A stretch of DNA of 64,000 nt from Hysterangium stoloniferum (GCA_015178975.1 WHVD01000042.1:62001-126000), one strand, 5' to 3'. Shown: positions 24,903 through 37,197, counted from the stretch's first letter. Notes: generated from the sequence alone by a model not told the origin. Made by a program: numbers and translations.

Positions 24903-25404
24903 CTATGATCCAAAGGGGGCAACGTATGTGTAGAAGACACTTTCAGAATTGTCATTTAGTTCGGCAGCTGCAAAGCTCGGCTGCAAATCATCGACGATTT
25001 GGGATGGTTTTAGACGGAACATGTCCCGGGATCGCTTTAGACCTGACTCCTCTGCGAGATCAAGGTTTCGGACACGGTATAATGTCAAGTGCGACAGGGC
25101 CATGGTACTTTAGGCTGATCGGAACTAATGTCCTCGAGGGGACGTAGCATAGCTGCCCACCATTTGAAAAAGTACAACCGGCAAGTTTTCGATCCGGACA
25201 CACCTGAATACCATAATCTGCATTAAAATACAAGTCCGCAAAAGAGATCCTGGCCAATAAATTAGATCTTCTGATTTCAAGAAATGACAGAGAACTTGTC
25301 TTGCCACCTAATAGAGTGGAAGTAGACTGCAACGATTCAGAGGATAGGCGCCGACTATCCTTGATCATCACTTTCTCCCACCTGCCAAAACGTGAAGTAC
25401 CCAA
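24903..25404 (-). CDS. Unrecognised gene, partial exons, conserved in the duplication
   Basis: One minus-strand frame contains FNADYGIQVCPDRKLAGCTF (about 25150-25225). The duplicated copy near 54010-54090 contains LDADYGILVSPDGKIAGCTL, so this peptide is conserved while the DNA around it has drifted. A second frame (24903-25020) reads RLKPSQIVDDLQPSFAAAEL. I cannot link the exons with certainty or name the family, and the start and end given here are only the extent of the open pieces. Confidence 0.3.
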
Positions 25405-25868
25405 TTTAGGACCAGCAGCTTGAATGAAAACTCGGATTATTCCTCCGCAAAAATAAAATGGTTTAGGCCACCTCGCAGTGGGCGCGAATGCTGTGCGGGG
25501 CTAGCAAAATACCGTATATAAGCAAGGGTCCTCTGAGCGATAAGAGAGCTGTGTACCTATATTTTTACCATTCCGGCCGGATGGATTTCTTTTGTCCACA
25601 AAGTGAAGCTGACTGACTTACACATTGGAGTCAAACAGAATGGTGTTCTTAATAAAATATGTCGGCAAGTGTGAATCGCCAATAGTTTTGTCCGCCAGAT
25701 GGTGCACGGGTTTTGAGTTTGTTTGAGTTCATTCACAGGGGAAGTTTGTTGAAATTACAAAGTTACAGACAAGATGCCCTGTTTCCCATATTCTAGGGTG
25801 AGATATTCATTCTAGCTCACACTCTGGTCATGGAATTGTACCCAGATTAACAGGACGGTTGTATTTCT

Positions 25869-26460
25869 ATGGTCTCATTAACCGACACTGTGCTATGTCC
25901 GATATGTCATGTTTCCTGCAGCAAAAAGCGAATGCGCGAGCATGTTGGTGCTCACATTCTCCGTGCTGAGTATAGCTCTTCAGAACTGAACAACCTTCTA
26001 GTATGTCAGCCCTTTATTTTTCTTCTAGACCAGCTTTACAGGAAGTTTTAAATCTCTACATTTACACTGTAATTCCATGTGGATTTTGTGGTATAAATTA
26101 TTGTGAAATTAAGCTACAGAAGAAGAAGGGCGGTGTTGAACATGCCATTTCCACCTGTGCATGATATCATCCTTTTGCAACTGGCACCGCAAAGTGATAA
26201 ACGAAGATATTACTCCGTAAAAATCATCCAATTGAATGCAAGCTCTGTTGACAGTATCCAAATGTCAGTGAGTCTTTTGGAAATACAATTTTCAAGAACA
26301 TTTAACAGCTGCACACAAGGACGAGAGGGTTTCAGAAGCATTTCATTTGAGGTTGGTCATTTCCCATGATGTACTGGACAGTATGATTGGTCGCAGCGAA
26401 AAGAATATTGAAGAGGATGGTAAAAGCTCAAAAGGAAGACGAAAAATGACACATTAGGGA
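25869..26460 (+). pseudogene. Zinc-finger (CPIC / PCGFCG / WKYN type) protein relic
   Basis: Three blocks occur in an order I recall from repetitive Agaricomycete hypothetical proteins: VLCPICHVSCSKKRMREHVG AHILRAE (about 25887-25965), IPCGFCGINYCEIKL followed by STCAYHHPFATGTAK (about 26072-26185), and FWKYNFQEHLTAAH (about 26272-26320). The Cys/His spacing suggests zinc binding. The blocks are in different frames, with a TGA just before FWKYN, so this looks like a decayed copy. The long N-terminal portion usual for such proteins is not seen. Confidence 0.45.
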
Positions 26461-26469
26461 TTTGGGAAT

Positions 26470-29165
26470 GTCTACACGCATTATGTAGACACTCTAGACT
26501 CACTAGATCTATAGTAAGCTTTCATACCGACTAGTAAATAGAGATCTCGCGAAAGTAGTGTGTCTAGCTGAGCTAGCTCTCCTAGATGGCTCTAGACAAT
26601 TCAGACGGTGTACTTACTGATCTTCCCACTTTCCTGATGCAGTGAATGCAGAAAAGAGGGAGAAATAAAATATTTTACTCTGTGCGGATTGTTTCTTTAA
26701 AAATAGAATATTATTATATTTGTATGGTTGATCCTCATGACGCTGGAAGAAAAAGGGAGCAAAAAGGACGGGGGGAGGGATAATACTATAGTGGCCCCAA
26801 GTATACTCTAAATGGGTTTGGGGCAAATCGCAGAGTCACCTCTTCTCAACATTTCGGCCCATGTCTGGTCTGAAAACATTTTGTCAGGGGACCCTTGGGT
26901 TATACTACGGTATTAAATTCTCGGTTTTGCCCAGTCCTGAGTTGAATCTAACTGTAAATTTGTTAATTCAAAGCACTCAACCAATAAGCCCCCTGTCAGC
27001 CATATTCCGCGACTGACGAATGCTTATCAATCTCGGAGACTCTGTTCGCCATCTAGGACTGCAGATGCCAATACTCGTGGCAAGGGTCCGTAATGTGCAT
27101 TTGGTGGCATCCAACCAATGATCCAGGCATGTTCGGCCACAAAGCTCCTTAAAGACCCCTCTTCTCTTCATTCATTAGTCCACATGATGCTATTGCCAGT
27201 AGATTAAAACTTGATTTCTCCCATGTCAATTCCATGTAATCCGATTCAACAGCGAACAAAATATTTTAGAGAGGAAAGAAGTCGTTGATGGTTCCGTGCT
27301 TCGAGGTTGATGTGGGCAAAATTTGGGGTATATGGAATATTAAAAGTAAGGGACCATTGGTATAGTCCTGGTTGCAAGCGTTAGAACGGCTATTAGTGGA
27401 TAGGCTTGTCACGAAGTGGGTATTACATTCAGCTTAAAATTCGATAATCGAAGAATGAAGTCATCTTGATGTGCCTCTTTGGCTACTCATCCATGTGGTG
27501 CTAGACATTGTACTTCGAATACCTTTCTTTACAACTGAGCCAAGTTGATGCAGATCCTTCCTGTTTCGGGCATTCGGCTTTACTGTGTTGCGACAACTGC
27601 TATGTACCACGGAGCCGCTCATCTCCCTAGCGCCCAATCCGCAACGCACACCCTCCAAATTAAAAGTCAGAAAGGAGGCGTGGTAAAAACGATGAAAATA
27701 CGAATATTTCGTTTCTAGGAAGGAGTTCACCTTTTTCATCTGAATTTCCCAAACTGGAATGGCCGAAATCATTTATTAAAAAAATAGTGAAATAACTTCA
27801 TCATAAGCACAGTCGCGCCTCAGAGCGCTAATTGTCGACTTCCTCCTCCCCCTATATCTTCAAGATGTCACCTCCAAACAGGCGAAGTTGGCAATATCAA
27901 CAAATTGTCTCCCGACCGCCGGTATGACTTATGGAATCGCTTAGAATTTAACTCCCATAGTTTGCCACACGTCCTGATTTTGTGTTATTTTTGGAATCAC
28001 AAAACCTATAAAAGGTATTGAGCTATTAAGTCGGGGCCGCCTTAGCCGCAGTTAGCGAAGGTGGGCTTTGGCTTGTCACTATTGTCGCTGAGATGGCTTA
28101 TTTATGATGGAATTTGAGGAAGTTACTGTGGCGGTTTTTTCTTTTGGTCCATTTGTATCTATTTATTAGGTGTGGCTGTTTAAAATGCTACAGATGATAA
28201 CTACCCAGTTATAATTTTGGAAAGGAACAGAGTTGTCGGTTTTGAGCGCTTGATATTCTAGCCCTATCAGATTCAAGAATCTCCCTGCGCAGCTCTACCA
28301 CCGTGCACACTAATATTTGTTTTGATGACGAACAACGATGCCAGTATTTTCAACGTAAGTTCCTCGTTGTTATTACCTACCCTTTCATCAGACTACAGGC
28401 TATATTTCACGCAAAAACTCTTTAAATTGCAGAAAGCTATGTAGCGACCTAAGAATACCAATCTTGAAGGCAAGGATCTTTTACCGCATGGAAGACCATA
28501 GTGAAGTGTGCCTAAAAGAGACATGCTTTCAACCGTGTGCGCCATGCCACCATGCATGTGGGGCATTTCGGACAGACACCGCACTCTACACGGAATAACA
28601 TAACCCGGAGTACAGACGCACATAATATCTAACTATGTCATACCTACTTCCCCCCGCCATAAATCTAAATATTCTTTAGTCACGAGGGTGGCTGCTCTCG
28701 TGGGGCACAGATCAAATGTTTGAAAATCGTTCTTGCGCTCATGCCTCGCGGATGCTCTCAAATGAAAATCTGTCACATTGGCCCAATGAACCCTTCGCTA
28801 CATTTAAATCAGTAATCAGTCTCCGTCTTGAATCCCAAATCGGGGTTCCTTCTTTGTATTTTTTACATTAGGTTAACGCCCTATTCAAAGTGGTAATAGA
28901 ACAATCAGGACAAGATGGTTTCCCAAAATTTTATTGGAGTCTCAACGCGATGCTCTGAATGATTGAACCTGGCATTTCAAATGTATGTCACACCAATATA
29001 TATAAAAGAGACATTGAATGTTTTTTTTACTCAACAACAATCTCTTCTGCAGATAGACATCGACGTCTGAAAACATCTTGTAAGTACCTCCCAGGTGTTG
29101 ACCATGAGAACTAGCAATTGACCATATTCCCATGTAATCTAGTTCATACTCGCCAAACTACGTAC
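26470..29165. other. No supportable gene
   Basis: Short frames without recognisable domains. Between about 26500 and 26610 the sequence is unusually rich in CTAG and TCTAGA words. Confidence 0.4.
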
Positions 29166-29171
29166 CTCATA

Positions 29172-29441
29172 ATGTGCTTATATCTCTTTTCCGGTACTAC
29201 GAAATATCTCTGTTGTGGCCGGATCCCCGACGGCCAACGATCGGTTCAGAATTGCACTTTGTCGATTTGTACCACGGGGGTTGGTCATCCCGCACAGTGC
29301 ACTCAAGGTCGTCAGACCACCTGCGGGGCATGTACTACTACACAAGCATGTAATATTCATCACAGCTGCGGGCCTATTACGAACAAACAGGAGCATTTTA
29401 CTACGACGGTGAACGGGCCCTGCGTCATATGTCAATCTTAG
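29172..29441 (+). CDS. Small cysteine-rich protein, distant paralogue 3
   Basis: From ATG at 29172 an 89-residue frame reads MCLYLFSGTTKYLCCGRIPD, then Cys residues through HPAQC, a CGACTTTQACNIHHSC stretch, and a C-terminal CVICQS. The start MCL, KYL.CG.I, the HP..C dipeptide and the H-rich NIHH segment line up with the proteins encoded at 24248-24472 and 52862-53086, although overall identity is low. No signal peptide is present. The family is unnamed to me and the function unknown. Confidence 0.5.
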   Translation: MCLYLFSGTTKYLCCGRIPDGQRSVQNCTLSICTTGVGHPAQCTQGRQTTCGACTTTQACNIHHSCGPITNKQEHFTTTVNGPCVICQS

Positions 29442-29763
29442 CAAAGGCGAGGTGCTTGAAGAGCTCATCAAGGGCGACAAGCGATAAATTGTTGGTATTT
29501 GACTTATGGATATGACATCGCATGTAGTATCCTGTGGAGAAATTATATGTAATGCATATGACATATATTGTTTTCTGTTCAATCCGGGGAAGGACAGCCT
29601 CCATTTCTACTGCTAGTGAAAGCACATCAGAAACCTTGATTATATGAGCCATGGCATTGATCTACGACAATTGTAGCTATTTGTTCCGAGTCTACGCAAT
29701 AACCTAACAAAGTGGACTACTAATAATATTGTTAGATTGAGTAATGCTAGCAGTGCTTCCCAA

Positions 29764-29835
29764 GGTCAGGTGGTGTAATGGTTAACACCCCTGCTATATA
29801 GGCAGAAGCCCTGGGTTCAATCCCATCTCTGGCCA
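29764..29835 (+). pseudogene. tRNA-like sequence (pseudo-tRNA or SINE head)
   Basis: The 5' end GGTCAGG pairs fully with TCTGGCC near the 3' end (one G-T at each of two positions), the D stem GTGT/ACAC is intact, and a B box GGTTCAATCCC is present. The anticodon-like loop TATATAG lacks U33, and the T stem pairs at only two positions. This is therefore probably not a working tRNA, but a tRNA-derived SINE head or a pseudo-tRNA that could retain RNA polymerase III promoter boxes. Confidence 0.55.
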
Positions 29836-29839
29836 TTCA

Positions 29840-31198
29840 CTTTCTTCACTTTTAACAAATATATTGCATGAATATATGTTAAAGGTGCAGCTCCCAAGAC
29901 TATAGATAAATATATCTAATAAGGAACAAATGCTTGATTGAGTGACAAATGAGCAAGGCGGTGAAAGACCCTGACAATGCAGGACACCCAAGGCTGCCTA
30001 CCAGTCATATGATACACTCATCTCTACTTCTGGCACTTCACCAAAGTTAACCAATTTAATGTGCATGCTGTCTTGCCCATGTGCCTAAATAATTTCATAT
30101 AAACAGATTAATCCAAATTGTGTCTTCTGTTCAACAGAAGACATGACAAGCGTTCAGGAGCACAATTTAAGCTTTCACAGGGAATTAAACAGAAATGCAG
30201 AAGGATATTAAGTTAGAACAGAACACTCATCTCATCATCCTCATTACCTTCATCTTTGCAAGTCTGTGATGGTGGCAGTGTTGGAATTGGTGATGAAACC
30301 ACCCTTTTCTTAGGGGCGGTTCACCTATTTCTTCACTTTTTCATAGGAGGATGCTAATTGTGGACCATGTTTTTGGAGGTTAATGCATGCCAGAACCAGT
30401 GTACACCTAAACTAGCATCCTACCTACTATGTCAGAAGGTGATTCACTAACTGACACATTGATTAAGACATAAATACTTATATTACAAGACTATTACCAC
30501 CTTGTTGATTGTGTATTACAATAAGTCAACTCATACTATTTTTAATAGGTGGACAATATCTATATGTTGCAGACAGCAGGGGATATGATGGTGCAAACTT
30601 GGCCTGATGCCCATCACTAACCGACCTTGCATTGCCATTGCTCACGAATGCTGGGTTTGACATTTTCAGCCCAGCAATGGCTGTCAATTTGTTCGAGCAT
30701 CTCCAACCTCCCTTCCTTGGTTAGTGCTTTGATCACCGGTTGGACTACTGTAATCCTGGTGGTCTTGACACACATGCAGAGCCACAGTGCTGACCACTGG
30801 CCACCCCTGGCCGTTCTCCCATTATTCCCCTGATCAAGTCCCGACCTGCAATTGGACTCAATCAAGAGCTCACTCCTAGTGGTTCCCCCTCCTGGTTGAA
30901 CTGGATCAAGATCTCGATTCTCTTCTCTTCTTCTTGACTACCATGATCTAGAACCCTCATTCCTTCTTTTGATTTCCATTGTGACGATCATTTGATGGCT
31001 CTGCATTCTATATACATATTAGTTACACCATTGTTAAGTTCTGAACAAAGATTCATGGATAGTCCCATGGAGGTTTCCGGTAATTAATTCTGAACACACA
31101 CTTTCTTCCAGGAATTGTCCCACGGAGTTCCCAGGTAATAAGTCTGGGGAAGGTTCTGGGGATATTAGTAGTACGAGGGAGTGTGGTATCAGAATAAT
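29840..31198. other. No supportable gene
   Basis: No open frame shows a domain. The last part (about 31050-31198) reads, on the minus strand, like the sequence just downstream of a gypsy 5' LTR: it shares a TATTCTGAT..CACACTC word with the leader of the 31-39 kb element. Confidence 0.4.
30121..30143. repeat. Perfect 11-bp inverted repeat, 1-base centre
   Basis: TGTCTTCTGTT, one C, then AACAGAAGACA. No gene is adjacent; the role is unknown. Confidence 0.7.
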
Positions 31199-31199
31199 T

Positions 31200-31362
31200 A
31201 CCAGAAAGTGTAATGGTATGGCTGAGATGGACTTGGCTTCAGCTTATAGGCTGCACCCTTGTACACTCATTCGGGTGTCCATATTTCAAGCTGACAGAAT
31301 GCATACAAGGAGATGTAGATTCTGGAGTTCCTGTGGAAGTTCCGGGAATGGAGCATGCAGAC
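31200..31362 (-). repeat. Older gypsy-type LTR, 3' part (split by insertion)
   Basis: This is the inner end of a minus-oriented LTR whose other part lies at 39071-39672. It shares TATAAGCTGAAGCCAAGTCC with the 3' end of the young gypsy LTR, so the two families are related. It is a fossil; the inner boundary is approximate. Confidence 0.55.
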
Positions 31363-32082
31363 TGTTACGACCGTGTCGCAACCCTATCGGCCCCGAGGTT
31401 ATCGCCACTTGTCAATGTTTCAAGTCATCCTCTCGGAAACCATCGGCCCCGAAGCTGACGAATGTTTCGCGAAGATCAAACTCCATTTACGCCCATGTCA
31501 AATAACTCGTATTGTCTGGTCAAACTTTGATACGTCCCCTTTATTATGTTGATCCGTTCAGTCTTATGTTTCGCATATGTCTATCTATATTTGTAGTCCT
31601 CGAACCATTTCCTTTTATCGTAATCCCGCTCTCGGTTATCATCGGCCTCCGAACTAATCATAAACTTCCTGTTCCTAGTCAAGCTTATTGTTAATACCGT
31701 GTTCCGCCCTTCTCCCCATTAGTATTTTCCAGACGCCTGTTACTGGTATATGAACCCGCTGTAATTGTAGTTACTAGGTAATCAGAATATCGACTCAGAA
31801 TACCCTCATACGTCTGTAGCAGTCTCATACTAGAAGAACCCCCTTCCGCCTTCGCATGCGCTCGCCCATTCTCGGCCCGATCCCTTGGCCTGACACTTGA
31901 CCTGTCCTTCGGTTCCGATCGGTATCTCACCGAAAGGTCCTTCTTAGGATATAGTCTTCGCCTGTCCGAAATTTAAGGACAACCTACGGATATTTGCGAG
32001 GGCGCAGCACATAAGCTGAAGCCAAGTCCTTCCGATCGGTCCCCGTCGGCCACCGACATTAGTCAGTTTCCAGTTCTTAACA
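31363..32082 (+). repeat. 5' LTR of the gypsy element
   Basis: 720 bp, beginning TGTTACGACC and ending TTCTTAACA, preceded by CAGAC. Confidence 0.95.
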
Positions 32083-32120
32083 GTATATTCTGATTTCACA
32101 CTCGCATTTTCCGTCTAAAC

Positions 32121-33419
32121 ATGCCTCCAAGGAAAAATGCCAAGCCTAGCGGCGAAGCAGAATCTTCCACTCTCAAGTCTCCTTTTCTGTATACAGCCCG
32201 AGCTACTCAGAGAACTCCGCTACCAGAAACCTCCGAAGAATCTCGCTTTGTGGAGATTACTGGCGATGCTGAAGAAGTAACTGAAGCAACCGATCCCGAA
32301 GCAACTGAGGAGATTAACAATCAACCAGTTTCGGAACACGAACCCGAGGATGGCGACCAACCTCAGGCTAGTGGCTCCAAGAAGTCTGCAAAGAAGAAAC
32401 CGGCTCTCGACCCTGAAGAAACATGGGAATTGTTTTCAGGTACTCTAGGATCCCTTAATGAATTCCTTAAAAGCAATATCAAGGAAAAGGAACCTGGGCA
32501 AACCCGAGTCAACAAACCCGAGCCATTTACTGGCTCAAACCTGAAGAAATTGCCGACATTCCTTATGCAATGTCGATTCAACTTTCGGGACCGCCCGGCT
32601 GCATTCGCAATGGATGACCGAAAGGTAAATTTCGCACTCTCATACCTTAAGGATTCCGCAGCAGCCTGGTTTGAACCCGCATTTTCTGGCCTCACCTCCG
32701 AAGACCCCGATTGGCTCCACGATTGGGATGCCTTTGTCAAGGAACTCGAAACCAACTTCGGTCCCTACGACCAAACCGGCGATGCCGAAACCGCGCTTTC
32801 TAATCTCAAAATGAAGGACACTCAGCGCATCACCGATTATATTGTCCAGTTCAACAACCTCGCCGCGCGTTGCGACTGGGGCGATTCGGCCCTCCGTTAC
32901 CAGTTTTACTCCGGCCTTCCGTCTCGCCTCAAAGACGATGTCTCCAAAGGAGAGACCGGCAAGCCGAAAACCCTCCCTCTCATGCGCCTGAAAGCCCAAA
33001 ACGCAGACGCTCGATACTGGGAACGACGTTTGGAAATCAGTCGCAAAAACCCATCGGACAAAAAATCATCGGACAACAAGAATGCCAACAAGTCTGGTAA
33101 CCAAAACACCAATATAACTGGCAACTCGACTTCCGATAAGAAGTCCGAAAAGAAAGGGTCTAACGACAAAAAAGGCAAGGGCAAACAGTCGAATAAGTCT
33201 CAAGACAAAGACAAACCCGACTTAACTGGCAAACTCGGCTCCGATGGCAAGCTCCTACCACAGGAAAAGCAATGCCGAATGGACAACAACCTTTGTTTGT
33301 TGTGTGCAGATCCCGGACACCGAGTCGCTGCATGCCCAAAAGCCACAAAAGCCCGATCAGCCAATATGGCCACGACCTCACAACTGGCCAAGCCGGCTGC
33401 CGAGTCGAAAAAAGATTAA
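32121..33419 (+). CDS. gag part of the gypsy element
   Basis: This is an open frame of 432 codons starting 39 bp after the 5' LTR. It has an acidic N-terminal segment, a capsid-like middle with SAAAWFEPAF and WDAFVKELETNF, a basic Lys/Asn/Ser-rich linker and a CCHC zinc knuckle (CLLCADPGHRVAAC, near 33297-33338). It would package the element RNA into particles. Gag ends overlapping pol in a different frame, as in related elements that use -1 frameshifting. Treated as part of a retroelement fossil. Confidence 0.88.
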   Translation: MPPRKNAKPSGEAESSTLKSPFLYTARATQRTPLPETSEESRFVEITGDAEEVTEATDPEATEEINNQPVSEHEPEDGDQPQASGSKKSAKKKPALDPEETWELFSGTLGSLNEFLKSNIKEKEPGQTRVNKPEPFTGSNLKKLPTFLMQCRFNFRDRPAAFAMDDRKVNFALSYLKDSAAAWFEPAFSGLTSEDPDWLHDWDAFVKELETNFGPYDQTGDAETALSNLKMKDTQRITDYIVQFNNLAARCDWGDSALRYQFYSGLPSRLKDDVSKGETGKPKTLPLMRLKAQNADARYWERRLEISRKNPSDKKSSDNKNANKSGNQNTNITGNSTSDKKSEKKGSNDKKGKGKQSNKSQDKDKPDLTGKLGSDGKLLPQEKQCRMDNNLCLLCADPGHRVAACPKATKARSANMATTSQLAKPAAESKKD

Positions 33420-33499
33420 GCAACTCTCTGGATTCCGTGCGGTTGGAGAGTTGCGTTGAATCTCGCACACCGGAAAATTGTCATCTTAACGCATCCGCC

Positions 33500-35500
33500 T
33501 TGTATGATCCTAATTCTTTGTTCATAAATCTTACTTCGGAACCTCTCGGGAGTTTCACTTTTCGAGCTCTCATAGATTCAGGTTCAACCCATTGTTTTAT
33601 AGATACAAGTTTTTCCCGAAAAAAACAGTTGAAAACCTATGCAATAGATCCGATTCCGCTCCGACTTTTTGATGGTACCTCAAACTCCGTAATCTCGCAA
33701 GCCTGCGAACTCCGACTTCGGTTCCCATGTGGAACCTTTCAGACAGTTACGTTTTTTGTAACACAGTTGGACTCGAGCTGCTCCGTGGTTCTAGGACATA
33801 ACTGGCTCACCCACTATAATCCGTTGATTGATTGGGTATTGGGCAGTATCCATTTCCGAACCCCGTCAGCACCCGATACGACTGGTCCGTTTCCGCCTGT
33901 TTCGGCAAATATGGCCTCTACAGCACCTCCGGCCCCCGTGGCAAATCCGAGCTCTCCGCCGCCCGTCTCTCTAATAAACGCCGCAGCTTTTATGAGAGCC
34001 ATCAAGTTGGACGGCTCCCGAGCATTTACAGTCAATCTTAAAGTTGATGAAGTCACCGGTCGCTTTGCATCCCCGGTGACCGAACCGATCGCAGATTTAG
34101 AAGGTGTTCCTAAAAAATACCATGAATTTGCAGATGTCTTCAGTAAACAAAAAGCCGATCAACTCGCCCCTCACAGGCCTTACGATTTGAAAATTGATAT
34201 TGAAGATGGTTCACATCCGCCCCTAGGCCCAGTTTATCCTCTCTCGCAGTCCGAATTATCGGCTATCCGAGATTTCTTGGACGAACATTTGGCTATAGGT
34301 TTTATCCGACCCTCAAAGTCTCCTTATGGAGCCCCCGTCCTATTCGTTCAGAAAAAAGACAGTTCCCTTCGACTTTGCGTTGATTTTCGAGGACTAAACG
34401 TGATTACTCGAAAAGACAAGTACCCATTACCATTAATCTCTGATTTACTCGATGCCCCTCGGAAGGCGCGAATTTATACGAAGATAGATCTCAAACACGC
34501 CTATCATTTGGTTCGGATCGCTGAAGGCGACGAATGGAAAATGGCTTTTCGCACTCGCTATGGTTCCTTTGAATGGTTAGTAATGCCTTTCGGCCTCACC
34601 AACGCTCCGTCGGTCTTTCAACGTTTTATCAACGATGTCTTTTCCGACCTCCTTGATGTCTTTGTCATTGTGTACCTAGACGACATCCTCATCTTCTCCG
34701 AAGACCCTACACTTCATGATGAACACGTCCGTGAAGTCCTCCGAAGACTCCGAAAACATGGTCTTTTTGCGAATGGTAAAAAATGTTCTTTTGATGTCGA
34801 CACGGTTGAATACTTAGGCTTCATGATGGGACCCGACGGTCTCCGCATGGACGACGCTAAAATTCAAGTCATTCAAGATTGGCTGGAACCCCGAAAGGTT
34901 AAAGATATTCAGTCCTTTTTAGGCTTTGCCAACTTTTATCGCCGTTTCATTCACAATTACTCAAAAATTACCGTTCCGCTCACTCGTCTTACTCGCAAAG
35001 ACACCCTGTGGAATTTCTCCGAAGAATGCCGATCGGCATTCCAGGAATTGAAAAGTGCGTTTACATCCGCCCCTATTTTGTTGCACTGGAAACCCGACAT
35101 TCAACTCATCGTGGAAACTGATGCTTCGGACTATGCGCTTGCCGTGATATTGTCCATTCTGGACACCGATGGTGAAGTACACCCAGTAGCTTTTCTGTCT
35201 CGCACATTTTCGGCGCCCGAACTCAACTACGATGTTCACGATAAGGAATTACTCGCAATCTTTGAAGCTTTCAAGACATGGCAACATTATTTGGAGGGCT
35301 CGGCCCACCCGGTAGATGTTATTACAGACCACAAGAATTTAGTTTACTTTTCAACCACAAAACTTCTCACCCGTCGACAAGCTCGATGGTCCGAATACCT
35401 CTCCGCTTTCAACATGGTAATTCGCTTCTGTCCCGGCCGCCTTGGTGGAAAACCCAACGCTATGACTAGACGATGGGACGTCTATCCTAAAGAGGGGAGT
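33500..35500 (+). CDS. pol part: protease, reverse transcriptase, RNase H
   Basis: The retropepsin active site reads ALIDSGSTHCF (near 33570). Reverse transcriptase runs about 34240-34830, with KIDLKHAYHLVRI, MPFGLTNAPSVFQRFIND and the catalytic VYLDDILIF. RNase H (about 35090-35420) carries VETDASDYALA and the DKELLAI block. Boundaries are rounded to the domains. The order matches Ty3/gypsy elements. Confidence 0.9.
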
Positions 35501-35649
35501 AGCGACTATGCCACAGTTAATCCGCATAATTTCAAACCTATGTTTTCATTGGAACAACTGTCCACATCTATCCGAGCCACTTACCTCATTCATCCAGTCT
35601 TGTGAAGTGTTATCCTTATGGATACCGAAAAGTTACATCAAGATATACT

Positions 35650-37100
35650 ATCGGCAATTCCATTAGACCCAGTCACCAAAGCACACCTCGATAACCCGTC
35701 CGACCCCGATCAACCCCGATGGTCATTAGACTCACAAGGTTTCATTCGACTTGACAATCGCATTTATGTACCGGATTCCGACACCCTTCGGCTGCGAATC
35801 CTACAACATAAGCACAACCACCCAATCTCAGGACATTTCGGCCTCAATAAAACCCTCTCACTCATTAGAAGAGAATATACATGGCCCGGCATCCGAGATT
35901 TTGTTAAGCACTATTGTAAATCTTGTACTACGTGTTTACGCTCTAAATCACAGCGACACAAACCATATGGCCTACTCAAACAATTACCGATACCAGAAAA
36001 ACCTTGGAACTCGATTTCTATGGATTTTATCGAGCACCTACCGGCATCCGAAGGTCACACAGCAATCCTAGTTGTTGTGGATCGGCTCTCAAAGCAAAGT
36101 ATTTTCATTCCAACATATGACACGATAACATCTGTACAGTTAGCTGAATTATTCGTTACCCATGTATTTTCCAAGCATGGCGTTCTGTCGCATGTCACAT
36201 CCGATCGCGGATCCGAGTTTGTCTCTCACTTCTTTAGGTCACTCGGAAAAGCACTAGACATGAAGTTACATTTCACTTCGGGCTATCACCCGGAAGGCGA
36301 TGGACAAACCGAACGCATGAATCAAACCTTGGAGCAATACATCTGTGTCTATTGCAACTATCAACAAGACAATTGGAAATCACTACTACCGCTGGCCGAA
36401 TTCGCATACAACAACGCACCGAATGCCACTACTGGCATTTCGCCTTTCTTCGCAAATAAAGGCTACAACCCCAACATCGCAATCCACCCGGAACGCGATC
36501 TCGCATCCGCCCGTGCTCAAGACTTTGTTACAAACCTCGACGAGCTACATCAAGAACTTCGTAAAACTATCGCAATGGCTCAAGAACGATACCAACGGTC
36601 TGCGGATAAAAACCGACTTCCACCTCCTGATTTCAAGATCGGAGACCGAGTATTCGTTAAAGCCGAGTTTTTCCGAACTACTAGACCTTCTAAGAAGCTC
36701 TCTGAAAAATATTTAGGTCCTTTTGAAGTTATAGCACAAGCCGGCACGCTTTCATGGACGCTTCGGCTCCCCGACAACATGCATGCAGTGCACCCGGTAT
36801 TTCATGTATCTATGTTAGAACCTTGTGTTCCTAACAATATACCGGATCGCATACAACCACCACCTCCACCCGTGATTATTGATGGGGAACCCGAATTCGA
36901 GATATCAGAAATCCTAGACTCAAAAATCGACAATCACCGACGCTCATGCAAATTACTTTATTTGGTCAAATGGGCTGGCTATGAAGGTACAGATGAAGAA
37001 ACTTCATGGATCCTAGCTACAGAGCTCGGTAATGCCTCGGAAATCGTTTTAGGGTTTCACCAAGCTTATCCGAACAAACCCAGTCCTCTCAATTCCTTAT
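35650..37100 (+). CDS. pol part: integrase with chromodomain
   Basis: An HHCC zinc domain (HKHNHPISGHFG..CKSCTTC, about 35810-35935) precedes the integrase core, which has SMDFIEHLP, TSDRGSEFVSHFF and a third acidic residue around 36325. A GPFEVI..VFHVSML segment (about 36715-36820) and a chromodomain (EISEILDSK..LYLVKWAGYEG..SW, about 36895-37020) follow. Chromodomains are known to steer such elements towards methylated-histone heterochromatin. Boundaries are approximate. Confidence 0.9.
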
Positions 37101-37197
37101 AAGTCTATCACGCGGTACCCGACCTTTTTCCGACTATGCCTTATGTTTTCACGCTATGATTTGTTTGTTTAAAAGAAAAACTGATATATTTCACTAT

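Larger units (their letters stand above)
23840..25450. repeat. Segmental duplication, copy A
   Basis: This stretch aligns in the same order and orientation with about 52490-54310. Shared landmarks include CTTGTACTTC, ATGCGGTGAAACCTGGCGAAC, the Cys-rich gene, TTAAAACCTCGAACGTAGGAA, GCCTGACAGGTG, GTCAAAACTGATCG, GGCTGATCGGAACTAATGTC and AATACCATAATCTGCATTAA. Identity by eye is moderate (about 65-75% in matching parts, with indels), so the duplication is old. Confidence 0.75.
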
